NCBI GenBank assembly: GCA_051654865.1
Contig: JBOFYV010000078.1
Location: 1 to 38,917, forward strand
Length of the DNA: 38,917 nt
Direction of reading: 5' to 3'
Origin: JBOFOR01 sp051654865
Lineage (GTDB): Bacteria; Bacillota; Clostridia; Peptostreptococcales; Peptostreptococcaceae
Within the stretch, counting starts at the first letter, position 1. Every line of letters begins with the position of its first letter. A program made the position numbers and the translations under genes. A model generated the notes under the pieces. The model worked only from the letters and a program-made list of their open reading frames with translations. It had not been told where the DNA came from and ran no database searches. Shown here piece by piece: positions 24,926 through 33,422 of the stretch.

Positions 24926-26698
24926 ATGATTAATTTTGAAATAAAAGAAGATTTTTATATTAATGACGAAAAAATTAAAATAGTTTCAGGAGCTCTTCAT
25001 TATTTTAGAGTTGTTCCAGAATACTGGGTAGATAGACTTGAAAAATTAAAAGCTCTTGGATGTAATACTGTAGAAACTTACATACCTTGGAATATTCATG
25101 AACCTAAAGAAGGTATATTTGATTTTAATGGACAAAAAGACTTTGTTAAATTTACTAAATTAGCTCAAGAAATGGGGCTTTATGTTATATTAAGACCAAC
25201 TCCTTATATATGTGCTGAGTGGGAATTCGGTGGATTACCAGCTTGGTTATTAAAACATCCAAGTATAAGAGTTAGAAGTAATTGTGAGATTTTCTTAAAC
25301 GCTGTTGATAAGTATTTCGAAGAATTATTTAAATACATAAGACCTCTTCAAATTACTCAAGGTGGACCTGTACTTATGATGCAAGTAGAAAATGAGTATG
25401 GTTCTTATGGCAACAATAAATCTTATCTAAAAAATATAAAGAACCTTATGATAAAACACGGGTGCGAAGTTCCTTTATTTACATCTGACGGTGGATGGAA
25501 AGAAGTATTAGAAGCTGGAACAATAGTTGAAGAAGGTGTATTACCTACTGCTAACTTTGGGTCTAGATCTAATGAACAAATAGGAGCTCTTGCTGACTTT
25601 ATGAAAGAAAATGATATAGTAGGTCCTCTTATGTGTATGGAATTCTGGATCGGTTGGTTCAATAACTGGGGTGGAGAGTTCAAAAGAAGAGATGCTCAGG
25701 ATGCAGCTAATGAATTAAAAGATTTATTAGATGTTGGTCATGTTAATATCTATATGTATCACGGTGGTACAAACTTTGGATTCTACAATGGATGTAGTTA
25801 CCACGATGGTATAGACCCTCAAACTACTACTTATGATTATGATGCATTATTAAATGAATACGGTGAAACAACTGAGAAGTATGATAAATTTAAAGAAGTT
25901 ATATCTAACTATGTAGATATACCAGAAGTTAAATTAAGTACTGATATAAAGAAGGCTTCTTATGGGGAAGCAAAACTATCTAATAAAGTAAGTTTATTCA
26001 GCACTTTAGATAAATTAGCTAAACCTATATATGACGAAAATACTTTAAATATGGAAGCTCTTGGACAAGGTTATGGATACATATTATACAGAGCTAATGT
26101 TGGTAAGAAAAACGAATTAGAAAAGTTCAAATTAATAGGTATGGATGATAGAGCACAAGTATTTGTTAATGAAAATCATCATTCTACATTATATAAAGAT
26201 AACTTTATAGGAACTAATCAATCTTTAACTTTAGATAAGGAAGACGATAATATATTAGATATATTAGTTGAAAACTTAGGTAGAATCAACTATGGTGGCA
26301 GTTTAGTATCACCTTCTCAAAGAAAAGGTATCAAAGGTGGAGTTATGCTAGATATTCACTTCCACACTGGTTGGGATCACTACTGTTTAGAGTTTGATAA
26401 TATAGAAAAAGTTGACTTTAATGGTGATTACAAAGAAAATAATCCTGCTTTTTATGAGTATGAATTTGAAGTTAATGAAAAAGGAGATACTTTCTTAAAT
26501 ACAGAAGGATTTGGCAAAGGATGTGCGTTCATAAATGGATTTAACCTTGGGCGTTTCTGGGAAATAGGACCTACTAATTATTTATACATACCTGCACCTT
26601 TATTAAAAGAAGGAAAAAATAAAATAGTTATATTTGAAACTGAAGGTAAATATAAAGAATCAATAACACTAGATGATAAACCTTGCTACACTAAATAA
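24926..26698 (+). CDS. GH35 beta-galactosidase (BgaC-like)
   Basis: This 590-residue glycoside hydrolase has the GH35 TIM barrel at about 5-330: SGALHYFRVVPEYWVDRLEKL (21-41), YIPWNIHEPKEG (52-63), acid/base Glu157 in MQVENEYGSYG, and nucleophile Glu239 in CMEFWIGWFNNWGG. Two beta-sandwich domains follow (about 390-590), ending with the GRFWEIGPTNYLYIPAPLL galactose-binding-like segment. Length and layout match pneumococcal BgaC, which prefers Gal-beta-1,3-GlcNAc. There is no signal peptide, so it probably acts in the cytosol. It is alone in its transcript, with AGGAGG upstream. Its sigma-54 promoter places it in the GAG regulon; possible substrates are galactose-bearing linkage-region, keratan-type or mucin fragments. 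Confidence 0.92.
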   Translation: MINFEIKEDFYINDEKIKIVSGALHYFRVVPEYWVDRLEKLKALGCNTVETYIPWNIHEPKEGIFDFNGQKDFVKFTKLAQEMGLYVILRPTPYICAEWEFGGLPAWLLKHPSIRVRSNCEIFLNAVDKYFEELFKYIRPLQITQGGPVLMMQVENEYGSYGNNKSYLKNIKNLMIKHGCEVPLFTSDGGWKEVLEAGTIVEEGVLPTANFGSRSNEQIGALADFMKENDIVGPLMCMEFWIGWFNNWGGEFKRRDAQDAANELKDLLDVGHVNIYMYHGGTNFGFYNGCSYHDGIDPQTTTYDYDALLNEYGETTEKYDKFKEVISNYVDIPEVKLSTDIKKASYGEAKLSNKVSLFSTLDKLAKPIYDENTLNMEALGQGYGYILYRANVGKKNELEKFKLIGMDDRAQVFVNENHHSTLYKDNFIGTNQSLTLDKEDDNILDILVENLGRINYGGSLVSPSQRKGIKGGVMLDIHFHTGWDHYCLEFDNIEKVDFNGDYKENNPAFYEYEFEVNEKGDTFLNTEGFGKGCAFINGFNLGRFWEIGPTNYLYIPAPLLKEGKNKIVIFETEGKYKESITLDDKPCYTK

Positions 26699-26719
26699 TT
26701 TGTTTAAATTAGTGTAATA

Positions 26720-26761
26720 AAAAACACCGAGTTGTGCGAAATCTACTAATTCGGTGTTTTT
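26720..26761. terminator. Bidirectional terminator between GH35 and FUSC-like genes
   Basis: An 11-bp stem (AAAAACACCGA at 26720-26730 with TCGGTGTTTTT at 26751-26761) has a 20-base loop. A and T runs on both sides serve the converging genes. Confidence 0.88.
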
Positions 26762-26777
26762 TTGATAAAAATCTAAT

Positions 26778-28697
26778 TTAAATAGAGTTAATAGCTTCTC
26801 TTGCTGCAACTTTTGCTATAAATAAATTTTCTTTTACTTGTAATAAGTTTATCAATATAATTTGAGCTCTCTTATCATTTAACTTTTCAATATGGTCTAA
26901 AATTTCATCTTTTGTAAGATTCTTTTTAGTTAGATAATCAATATCATAAACTAACCTTAATTTATTTGCTTTAGTATCATAATACTCTTCAAACAAATCA
27001 AACAACACTCTTATATCATTCATAAATATATGCTGATTATAGATATATTCTTCTACTGCTTTTGAGTTTATCATATTATTATTAGAATCTATCACTTGAT
27101 TTAGTAGTCTATTTATATTCACTAGTGTTTTTGCATCATTATCTAGAGAATCTACCCATATTCCATTTTCATAAAGTATAGAAATTGTTTTTTCATTAAT
27201 ATCTAAAGATTTTTTTATAGTTAATTTTGTTGAGTCTGCCACTTTATATGGTAAGATTAACCTATTTGCATAAATAGCTATAAGTGTACCTATTATTACG
27301 AATAGCAATCTTTCAAATCCAATAATACCAATATTTGAACCAATAGCCGCTGCACCTAATGATGAAATAGTAGTACATACCATTTGATTTCTATAATTAA
27401 TTTGATAATTATTTAAATAACCTACTATAAGTATTAAGATTGTTCTTGCTGAGTTGTCTGTTACAATAGAAAAGGCTATTTCAAATATTATTAATCCTAT
27501 AATAGTTCCTACTATTCTTTGCATTCCTTTGGTTTTGCTAATTTCTAAGTAAGGCTGAACTACTGATAATAAACTAAAAACTAGCCATTTACCATGATTT
27601 ATGTTAAATACACTTACTATAAATACACCTAAGCTAATAACCAATGCTCCTCTCATAGCAAATGTAAACTTCAATGAATTTTTATTAATATTATTTTTTA
27701 AACTATTCAAATTATCAATAAAATCCGTCATAAAATATTTGTGTGAAATTTCCGATACATCACTATCTAATGTATGTTCTAATTCTAATCTCAACATTGA
27801 TGCATAAGCATTTAACTCATATTCTATATAGCTTTTATATTCTAGATTATTAGATTCATCTATATAGTGGTTTATTTTTAATAACAAATAATTTATATCT
27901 TGTTTATTATCAATGAAATTTTCTATATCATATAGTAACTTTAAAATTAATTTTAGACCTTGCATTTTTCCGGATTTTTCAAAGTCAGTTGTCTTATTTA
28001 AATCTATATTTACACTATTTAAGAATTGTGCAATAAACATATTTTGAAATATATCAATGGATAGCTTATTGTTATTTTTATCTATTACTTCAAATACTGT
28101 CTCTATTAAATTTCTTAAGGTCTTATGTGCAATAACGTTTAGTTCTATTTTTTTATCACTGTCACTTCCTTTTAGCAATATCTCTATTTCTTCTTTTATA
28201 TTATTTAAAGATGTTTTCAATTGATATGTTATTTGTTTTTTTAGTCTATTTTTATTAATTATTAATTGAAGCACCATTATAGAGATTCCACAAAATACGA
28301 GTCCTAATAACCTCAATGACAGTTCATCAATGGTAACAGGCATATACACCATAAAACAATATCCTAGCGTAAATGCTGTATATGTAGGCTTTTGGGTATT
28401 ATATGTAAAAGAATATAGTACATAAAAAATAGCTATAAAAGTTACTACAAGAGCTATTATTGCATTTAAAGATGTTAGGTATGCGCAAATACCTAACATA
28501 ACTTCTAGCACAACAAAATATATTGTATTTTTTATTGGGTTTAATGAGTAATCAGTTCCTAATAAAGATAATGATGCCGTAATACCTGCAACTCCAACTA
28601 GTGTATTTTTCTCTCCAAATACAGATGAAAATAAAATAACTGTTGCTACTATGCTTACAAACATCAAAGTATTAGATATAATCATTTTTTTGTTCAT
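26778..28697 (-). CDS. FUSC/YccS-like aromatic acid exporter family membrane protein
   Basis: This 639-residue inner-membrane protein has two hydrophobic blocks, each of several helices (about 5-145 and 345-480), separated by a long soluble helical domain and followed by a soluble C-terminal domain (about 480-639). This repeated layout is typical of the FUSC/YccS/AaeB-like family, often annotated as aromatic acid exporters. The second block contains the family-like HGKWLVFSLLSVVQPYLEIS (about 372-391) and RIVGTIIG. The frame is open eight codons further, but AGGAGT at 28705-28710 sits seven bases before the ATG at 28697. It is a single-gene unit facing GH35. The substrate is unknown and no link to the GAG genes is visible. 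Confidence 0.8.
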   Translation of the reverse strand: MNKKMIISNTLMFVSIVATVILFSSVFGEKNTLVGVAGITASLSLLGTDYSLNPIKNTIYFVVLEVMLGICAYLTSLNAIIALVVTFIAIFYVLYSFTYNTQKPTYTAFTLGYCFMVYMPVTIDELSLRLLGLVFCGISIMVLQLIINKNRLKKQITYQLKTSLNNIKEEIEILLKGSDSDKKIELNVIAHKTLRNLIETVFEVIDKNNNKLSIDIFQNMFIAQFLNSVNIDLNKTTDFEKSGKMQGLKLILKLLYDIENFIDNKQDINYLLLKINHYIDESNNLEYKSYIEYELNAYASMLRLELEHTLDSDVSEISHKYFMTDFIDNLNSLKNNINKNSLKFTFAMRGALVISLGVFIVSVFNINHGKWLVFSLLSVVQPYLEISKTKGMQRIVGTIIGLIIFEIAFSIVTDNSARTILILIVGYLNNYQINYRNQMVCTTISSLGAAAIGSNIGIIGFERLLFVIIGTLIAIYANRLILPYKVADSTKLTIKKSLDINEKTISILYENGIWVDSLDNDAKTLVNINRLLNQVIDSNNNMINSKAVEEYIYNQHIFMNDIRVLFDLFEEYYDTKANKLRLVYDIDYLTKKNLTKDEILDHIEKLNDKRAQIILINLLQVKENLFIAKVAAREAINSI

Positions 28698-28798
28698 ATA
28701 GCACACTCCTATAATTCTCATTTATAATTCCTTCATTAGATAATAATATTATAAGTATTAGCCTAAATAATCATACTATATCAAAATATAAATTTAAT

Positions 28799-28850
28799 AA
28801 AAATAGCTATCACACTTCAACTTAAAATTGATTATGTGATAGCTATTTTT
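28799..28850 (-). terminator. Terminator of the beta-glucoside operon
   Basis: A 16-bp perfect stem (AAAAATAGCTATCACA at 28799-28814 with 28835-28850) has a 20-base loop and flanking A/T runs. It begins five bases past the GH1 stop. Confidence 0.9.
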
Positions 28851-28854
28851 ATAC

Positions 28855-30282
28855 TTAGTCTAGCTCTTCTCCATTAGAAGATATTACTTTTTTGTACCAT
28901 TCAAAGCTCTTTTTCTTGCTTCTTTTTAAAGTTCCATTGCCTTTATTATCCCTATCTACATATATAAAACCATATCGCTTTTCCATTTCACCGGTGCCAG
29001 CACTTACTAAATCAATAGGACCCCATGTAGTATATCCTAATAAATCTACACCATCTTCAGTAACTGCATCACGCATAGCTTTTATATGCTCTTTTAAGTA
29101 GTCTATTCTATAATCATCTTCTACATATCCATTTTCATCAGCTATATCTTTTGCTCCTAGTCCATTTTCTACTATGAATAGCGGTTTTTCATACCTATCA
29201 TATACATGATTTAAAGTAATTCTTAAACCTAATGGATCAATTGGCCATCCCCATTGGCTATATACTAAATGAGGGTTTTTAGCAGATGTAAATATATTCC
29301 CTTCTGCTACATCATCTACATTATCATCAGTTCTCACGCAACGACTATTGTAGTATGAGAATGATATGAAGTCTACAGTATGTTCCTTAAGTAATTCAAG
29401 ATCACCTGGTTCCATTGCTGGAGTTATATCTAGTTTTTCCATATATTTTAGTGCATAGTTAGGGTATTTACCTCTTGATTGAACATCTACAAAGAAATAA
29501 TTCTCTCTATCTAGTTTTGTAGCTTCCCACACATCATTTGGATTACAACTATAAGGGTACACGCTTCCTGCTGCAAACATACATCCAACTAAGTTATTAG
29601 GATCAACCTCATGAGCTATTTTAGTAGCAATAGCACTTGCCACAAGCTCATGATGTGCTGCTTGGTATTTTACTTTTTCTTGATTTTCACCTTCTTTAAA
29701 GCAAATCCCAGCTCCCATAAATGGAGCATGTAAAATCATATTTATCTCATTAAAAGTTAGCCAATATTTAACTAAACCTTTATACCTTCTAAAAATAACA
29801 TTACATAGTTTCTCGTAGAATCCTATCATTTCTCGATTACGCCACGCACCATATTTTTCTATTAAATGCATTGGACAATCAAAGTGTGTAATAGTAACTA
29901 AGGGCTCTATACCATACTTTTTACATTCTTTAAATATATTTTCATAAAATTGAAGACCTTTTTCGTTTGGTGACTCTTCATCTCCTTTAGGGAATATCCT
30001 GCTCCAAGCAATACTCATTCTATATACTTTGAAGCCCATTTCACCAAATAATTTTATATCCTCTTTGTAATTGTGATACATATCAATACCTGTTTGTGCA
30101 GGATAATAATGTTTATCATCAAAGTCTAACATTTTCAGTTTTCCTGTAATAACTGCTGTTCTATCTTTACCAGTTGGGCATACATCTACATTTGCTAATC
30201 CTCTGCCATCTTCATTGTATCCACCTTCACATTGATTAGCAGCAGTAGCTCCCCCCCATAAAAAATCATTTTTAAATGCCAT
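28855..30282 (-). CDS. bglA: 6-phospho-beta-glucosidase (GH1)
   Basis: This 475-residue cytoplasmic GH1 enzyme hydrolyses phosphorylated beta-glucosides delivered by the PTS. It opens with the GH1 N-terminal signature (FLWGGATAANQCEGGY). The acid/base is Glu179 in YWLTFNEINM and the nucleophile is Glu372 in FIVENGLGAKD. The C-terminal VSAGTGEMEKRYGFIYVD, followed by RSKKKSFEWYKKVI, is the phospho-glucosidase type: a Ser, Lys and Tyr near the end bind the 6-phosphate. It begins 11 bases after the PTS gene and has a perfect AGGAGG. It is the last gene of licT-PTS-bglA. Confidence 0.94.
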   Translation of the reverse strand: MAFKNDFLWGGATAANQCEGGYNEDGRGLANVDVCPTGKDRTAVITGKLKMLDFDDKHYYPAQTGIDMYHNYKEDIKLFGEMGFKVYRMSIAWSRIFPKGDEESPNEKGLQFYENIFKECKKYGIEPLVTITHFDCPMHLIEKYGAWRNREMIGFYEKLCNVIFRRYKGLVKYWLTFNEINMILHAPFMGAGICFKEGENQEKVKYQAAHHELVASAIATKIAHEVDPNNLVGCMFAAGSVYPYSCNPNDVWEATKLDRENYFFVDVQSRGKYPNYALKYMEKLDITPAMEPGDLELLKEHTVDFISFSYYNSRCVRTDDNVDDVAEGNIFTSAKNPHLVYSQWGWPIDPLGLRITLNHVYDRYEKPLFIVENGLGAKDIADENGYVEDDYRIDYLKEHIKAMRDAVTEDGVDLLGYTTWGPIDLVSAGTGEMEKRYGFIYVDRDNKGNGTLKRSKKKSFEWYKKVISSNGEELD

Positions 30283-30293
30283 AGCTAATCCTC

Positions 30294-32216
30294 CTAAAAT
30301 ATAACAGTAATTAAATTATCTTCTAATTCAACTTCTTTACTTTCTGTTTGTGCAATATCTAAGAATTGTGCTGAATTTGTAATAACTACAGGCGTTACAA
30401 CACTGTATCCAGCCTCTTTTATAACATCAATATCAAAGTTTAATAGTGTTTGTCCTTTAGTAATTCTATCTCCTGCTTTTACACTTGCCTTAAATCCTCT
30501 ACCATCTAGCTGCACAGTATTTAATCCAATATGTATAAGTATTTCAACACCATCATCAGAAAGAATTCCTATAGCATGTAAACTTGGGAATAAAGTTGCT
30601 ACCTCTCCATTTACTGGCGAAACTACTTTTCCATCAGTTGGAATAATTGCTACACCTTGTCCTAACACACCTGATGCAAAAGCAGCATCTTCTATCTCAC
30701 TTAAATTTACTACTTCACCTTTTATAGGGCTTACTACTATTTCTTTTTCTAGTTTAATAGCTTTAACTTCTTTTACTTCTTCTTTTGTTTCTGGTTTTAC
30801 TTCTTTCTCATTAGACTCTTCTTTATAGAAAATCATAGTCAACACAAAACCTACACCCATTGATATAGCCATACCAGATAGAGCTACTATTAAGTTGCCC
30901 ATTCCACCGTTTGGCTCAATCATTGCTGGAAGTTCAAATATTCCCATACCTCCAGTTATAAACTTTCTAAGGTTGAAGAATCCATAGAAAGCTCCTCCTA
31001 TACCACCAGCTATACAACTTATTATAAATGGTTTCTTTAAAGGTAATAATATTCCGTAGATTGCTGGCTCTGTAACTCCGAATATACCAGAAATAAAGTT
31101 TGGTATCGCCATTTCTTTTATTTTTTTATCTTTAGTCTTAAAGAATACAGCAAGTACTACTGCAGACGTTGCAAATGTACAAGCAAAGAATGGCATCATA
31201 ACATTATCGTATCCTAAAGTCATAACATTGTTTATATATACAGGAATGAATCCCCAGTGCATACCAAAAATAACAAGAATTTGCCAAGAGAAACCTACTA
31301 TAGCACCTGCTAATAATGGACTAAAATCTCTTATTGAAAGTACAAATTGTGAAACAAGTGTAGAACCAAATGTCGCTATAGGTCCTATAACTATAAGTGC
31401 TACAGGTAATGTTACTAATAATGTAAGCATCGGTACAAAGAAGAATTTAACTAGATCTGGAACAAACTTGTTAAATAACTTTTCACACTTAGATGCAAAG
31501 TACACTACAAATATAATAGGTATAACTGTACCAGTATAATCTATTGATATTATCGGTAATCCAAAGAAATCAATATATACAGGTGAAGCGAACATTGTTC
31601 CTTCAAATAAAGTATAAATCGGCTCTATACCTGCTGATATAGCGCTACCTTGTATCGCTGGATAACACATAGCAGCCCCTAGTACTAATCCTAGCATCGG
31701 TTTTAGATCAAATTTCTTTGCTGCTGTATATCCTAAGAATAAAGGTAAAAATGTAAATAATGCATCTCCTGCTGCATTTATTACCATATATCCACCAGAT
31801 GTAGCACTATATAATCCCATTGCTACAAATAAAGCATTGAATCCTTTTAACATCCCACAAGCTGCCATTATTCCTAGTACAGGCTGGAATATTCCTGATA
31901 TTATATCTATCCCTTTGTCTAGTATACTACCTGACTTTTTAGTTTCTGAAGATGTATTTAAATTATCTAGATCAATTATTTTAATTATATCCTTATAAAC
32001 ATCTTCCACTTTATTACCTATAACTACTTGATATTGTCCTCCACTTTTCATTACAGTAACAACATCTTCCATGTTTTTTAACACATCATCATTTGCTATA
32101 CTTTCATCTTTTAGTTTAAAACGTAATCTTGTAATACAATGCGTTAATCCATTAATATTTTCTTTTCCACCAACATTTTTTATTATGTCTTGTGCTAATT
32201 GTTTGTATTTTCCCAT
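30294..32216 (-). CDS. bglP: Beta-glucoside PTS transporter EIIBCA
   Basis: This 640-residue transporter imports and phosphorylates beta-glucosides such as cellobiose, salicin or arbutin. Order of domains: EIIB (1 to about 90, phosphorylated Cys27 in GLTHCITRLRFKLKD); membrane EIIC (about 100-470, including GVTEPAIYGILLPLKKPF); a charged linker rich in Lys/Glu (about 470-505); and EIIA (about 510-640, His in ILIHIGLNTVQLDG). The frame is open 38 codons further upstream, but that stretch carries the LicT target and terminator. GGAGGAG at 32223-32229, six bases before the ATG at 32216, sets the start. EIIB also controls LicT by phosphorylation in this family. Confidence 0.93.
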   Translation of the reverse strand: MGKYKQLAQDIIKNVGGKENINGLTHCITRLRFKLKDESIANDDVLKNMEDVVTVMKSGGQYQVVIGNKVEDVYKDIIKIIDLDNLNTSSETKKSGSILDKGIDIISGIFQPVLGIMAACGMLKGFNALFVAMGLYSATSGGYMVINAAGDALFTFLPLFLGYTAAKKFDLKPMLGLVLGAAMCYPAIQGSAISAGIEPIYTLFEGTMFASPVYIDFFGLPIISIDYTGTVIPIIFVVYFASKCEKLFNKFVPDLVKFFFVPMLTLLVTLPVALIVIGPIATFGSTLVSQFVLSIRDFSPLLAGAIVGFSWQILVIFGMHWGFIPVYINNVMTLGYDNVMMPFFACTFATSAVVLAVFFKTKDKKIKEMAIPNFISGIFGVTEPAIYGILLPLKKPFIISCIAGGIGGAFYGFFNLRKFITGGMGIFELPAMIEPNGGMGNLIVALSGMAISMGVGFVLTMIFYKEESNEKEVKPETKEEVKEVKAIKLEKEIVVSPIKGEVVNLSEIEDAAFASGVLGQGVAIIPTDGKVVSPVNGEVATLFPSLHAIGILSDDGVEILIHIGLNTVQLDGRGFKASVKAGDRITKGQTLLNFDIDVIKEAGYSVVTPVVITNSAQFLDIAQTESKEVELEDNLITVIF

Positions 32217-32246
32217 TTTTTTCTCCTCCATATTTCTTTTAAATAT

Positions 32247-32292
32247 AAAACTTCTGAAATTTGAAGGTTTGGCCAACTCAATGTTACCATCC
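32247..32292 (-). promoter_or_regulatory. LicT/BglG-type RNA antiterminator (RAT) overlapping a terminator
   Basis: On the minus strand, 32292-32266 starts GGATGGTAAC and ends GGCCAAACC. It folds into the RAT shape: GG/CC, internal loop, TGG/CCA, internal loop, AAC/GTT, five-base loop. The middle stem differs from the usual TTG/CAA but keeps pairing. Its last five bases overlap a terminator-like stem (AAACCTTC with GAAGTTTT, 32270-32247) followed by a T-rich stretch. The two structures exclude each other, so LicT binding should let transcription pass into bglP. Confidence 0.8.
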
Positions 32293-32358
32293 AACCATAG
32301 GTATAACGTTTTAGGTATCACTCCTTTCAATAATTATGATTATTTATACTACTGAGGT

Positions 32359-33210
32359 TTACTCAGATTGTACCTTTGAATCTTTAACTACTTTTGCTAT
32401 ATGTATTGTTAAATATATCATCTCATCATCTGTTAAAATATAATTATATTGCTTATCAATGAAATTTTTAATTTTGACAATGCACTCAAATTCTTTGCTA
32501 TATTTAGATTTAATGATACTCAATAGCTCTTTGTCTGTATCTCCCTCGTGTGAATTGTTAGAAAACAATCTCTGTGCAAAAAATTTTAAATGCATTATAA
32601 ATCTATAATAAAATACTGATTCTTCCTCAAATTCTATTCCAAAATGATATCTAACTATATTAAGTATTTCTTGCATTAACTTTGTAATATCAGATGCTAA
32701 GCTATTGCCTTCGCTTAACTGTGCATTTACAATATGAAATGCTATGAATCCTGCTTCATCTTCAGGTAACTTTACTCCGGTTCTATTTTCAATAATTTCT
32801 AAAGCTTTCATACCAATCTCAAACTCTTCTTTGTAAAACCTTTTAGTTTCCCAAAGTATTGCATTCTTTACGTTTATTCCTTCTTTCATTCTTTGAATTG
32901 CAGAGTATGTATGGTCACTTAGTGATATATAAATACTTTCATTTAGTTTTTTGTTTAGCTTTAATTGTGCATACTCTATAATTTCACTTGATAATTTCAT
33001 ATGCTCCATAGGAATATTATTAAGTAACTCTTGCAATTTATTAGAAATTTCTCTATTTGATATTCTAAATACTTTATTTACTTTAGTTTCATCTATTGCC
33101 TCTCCCTTTGACTTTTGGTAACCTATCCCTCTACCCATAACAATGGTTTCTTCTCCATTATGATCTATTGTAATCACAACATTATTATTTAATATCTTGT
33201 TAATTATCAT
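32359..33210 (-). CDS. licT: LicT/BglG-family transcription antiterminator
   Basis: This 283-residue RNA-binding regulator has a co-antiterminator domain (1 to about 56, with ILNNNVVITIDHNGEETIVMG and GIGYQKSKGEAID) and two PRDs (about 65-170 and 172-283). The four phosphorylation histidines are His100 (LSDHTY), His159 (AFHIVNAQ), His207 (IMHLKF) and His270 (TIHIAK), almost the same numbers as in Bacillus LicT. It has a perfect AGGAGG. The likely RNA target is the RAT element in front of bglP. PTS-mediated phosphorylation of PRD1 should turn it off without substrate, and HPr phosphorylation of PRD2 should turn it on. Confidence 0.95.
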   Translation of the reverse strand: MIINKILNNNVVITIDHNGEETIVMGRGIGYQKSKGEAIDETKVNKVFRISNREISNKLQELLNNIPMEHMKLSSEIIEYAQLKLNKKLNESIYISLSDHTYSAIQRMKEGINVKNAILWETKRFYKEEFEIGMKALEIIENRTGVKLPEDEAGFIAFHIVNAQLSEGNSLASDITKLMQEILNIVRYHFGIEFEEESVFYYRFIMHLKFFAQRLFSNNSHEGDTDKELLSIIKSKYSKEFECIVKIKNFIDKQYNYILTDDEMIYLTIHIAKVVKDSKVQSE

Positions 33211-33230
33211 AATTTCCTCCTTTTAAGTAT

Positions 33231-33299
33231 AAAAAAAGCTTATCCACAATAATGAACAGACTCCTCCTAAGGACACTGTTATTATTAATGAATAAGCTT
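33231..33299 (-). terminator. Leader terminator hairpin upstream of licT
   Basis: A long hairpin, with AAGCTTAT at 33292-33299 pairing with 33236-33243 and an inner AATAATAACAG/CTGTTCATTATT stem, is followed on the minus strand by seven T (33231-33237). It lies between the sigma-A promoter and the licT ribosome binding site, so it can end the transcript early. I see no RAT-like sequence overlapping it, so how it is overcome is unclear. Confidence 0.75.
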
Positions 33300-33338
33300 A
33301 GCTTGTACTTAAACAATTACTACCTAATTCCAATTATT

Positions 33339-33375
33339 ATGATAGACTATTGCTTATTGTTTGTCAACGTTTTCT
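33339..33375 (-). promoter_or_regulatory. Sigma-A promoter with overlapping cre site for the bgl operon
   Basis: On the minus strand, -35 TTGACA (33367-33362), a 17-base spacer and -10 TATCAT (33344-33339) form a strong promoter. AGAAAACGTTGACA (33375-33362) matches the CcpA cre consensus at 13 of 14 positions and contains the -35 box. CcpA binding would block the promoter when glucose is present. Confidence 0.85.
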
Positions 33376-33380
33376 AACGT

Positions 33381-33413
33381 AAAATACCCCCATATATTTT
33401 ATGGAGGTATTTT
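33381..33413 (-). terminator. Terminator of the dicarboxylate symporter gene
   Basis: A 14-bp stem with one C-A mismatch (33381-33394 with 33400-33413) has a five-base loop and a TTTT end on the minus strand, ten bases past the stop. Confidence 0.82.
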
Positions 33414-33422
33414 ATATTATAT

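Noticed and set aside
28985..29005. TGGCAC on the minus strand inside the GH1 gene as a fifth sigma-54 promoter
   Set aside because: No TTGC at the required distance, and it lies within a coding region.
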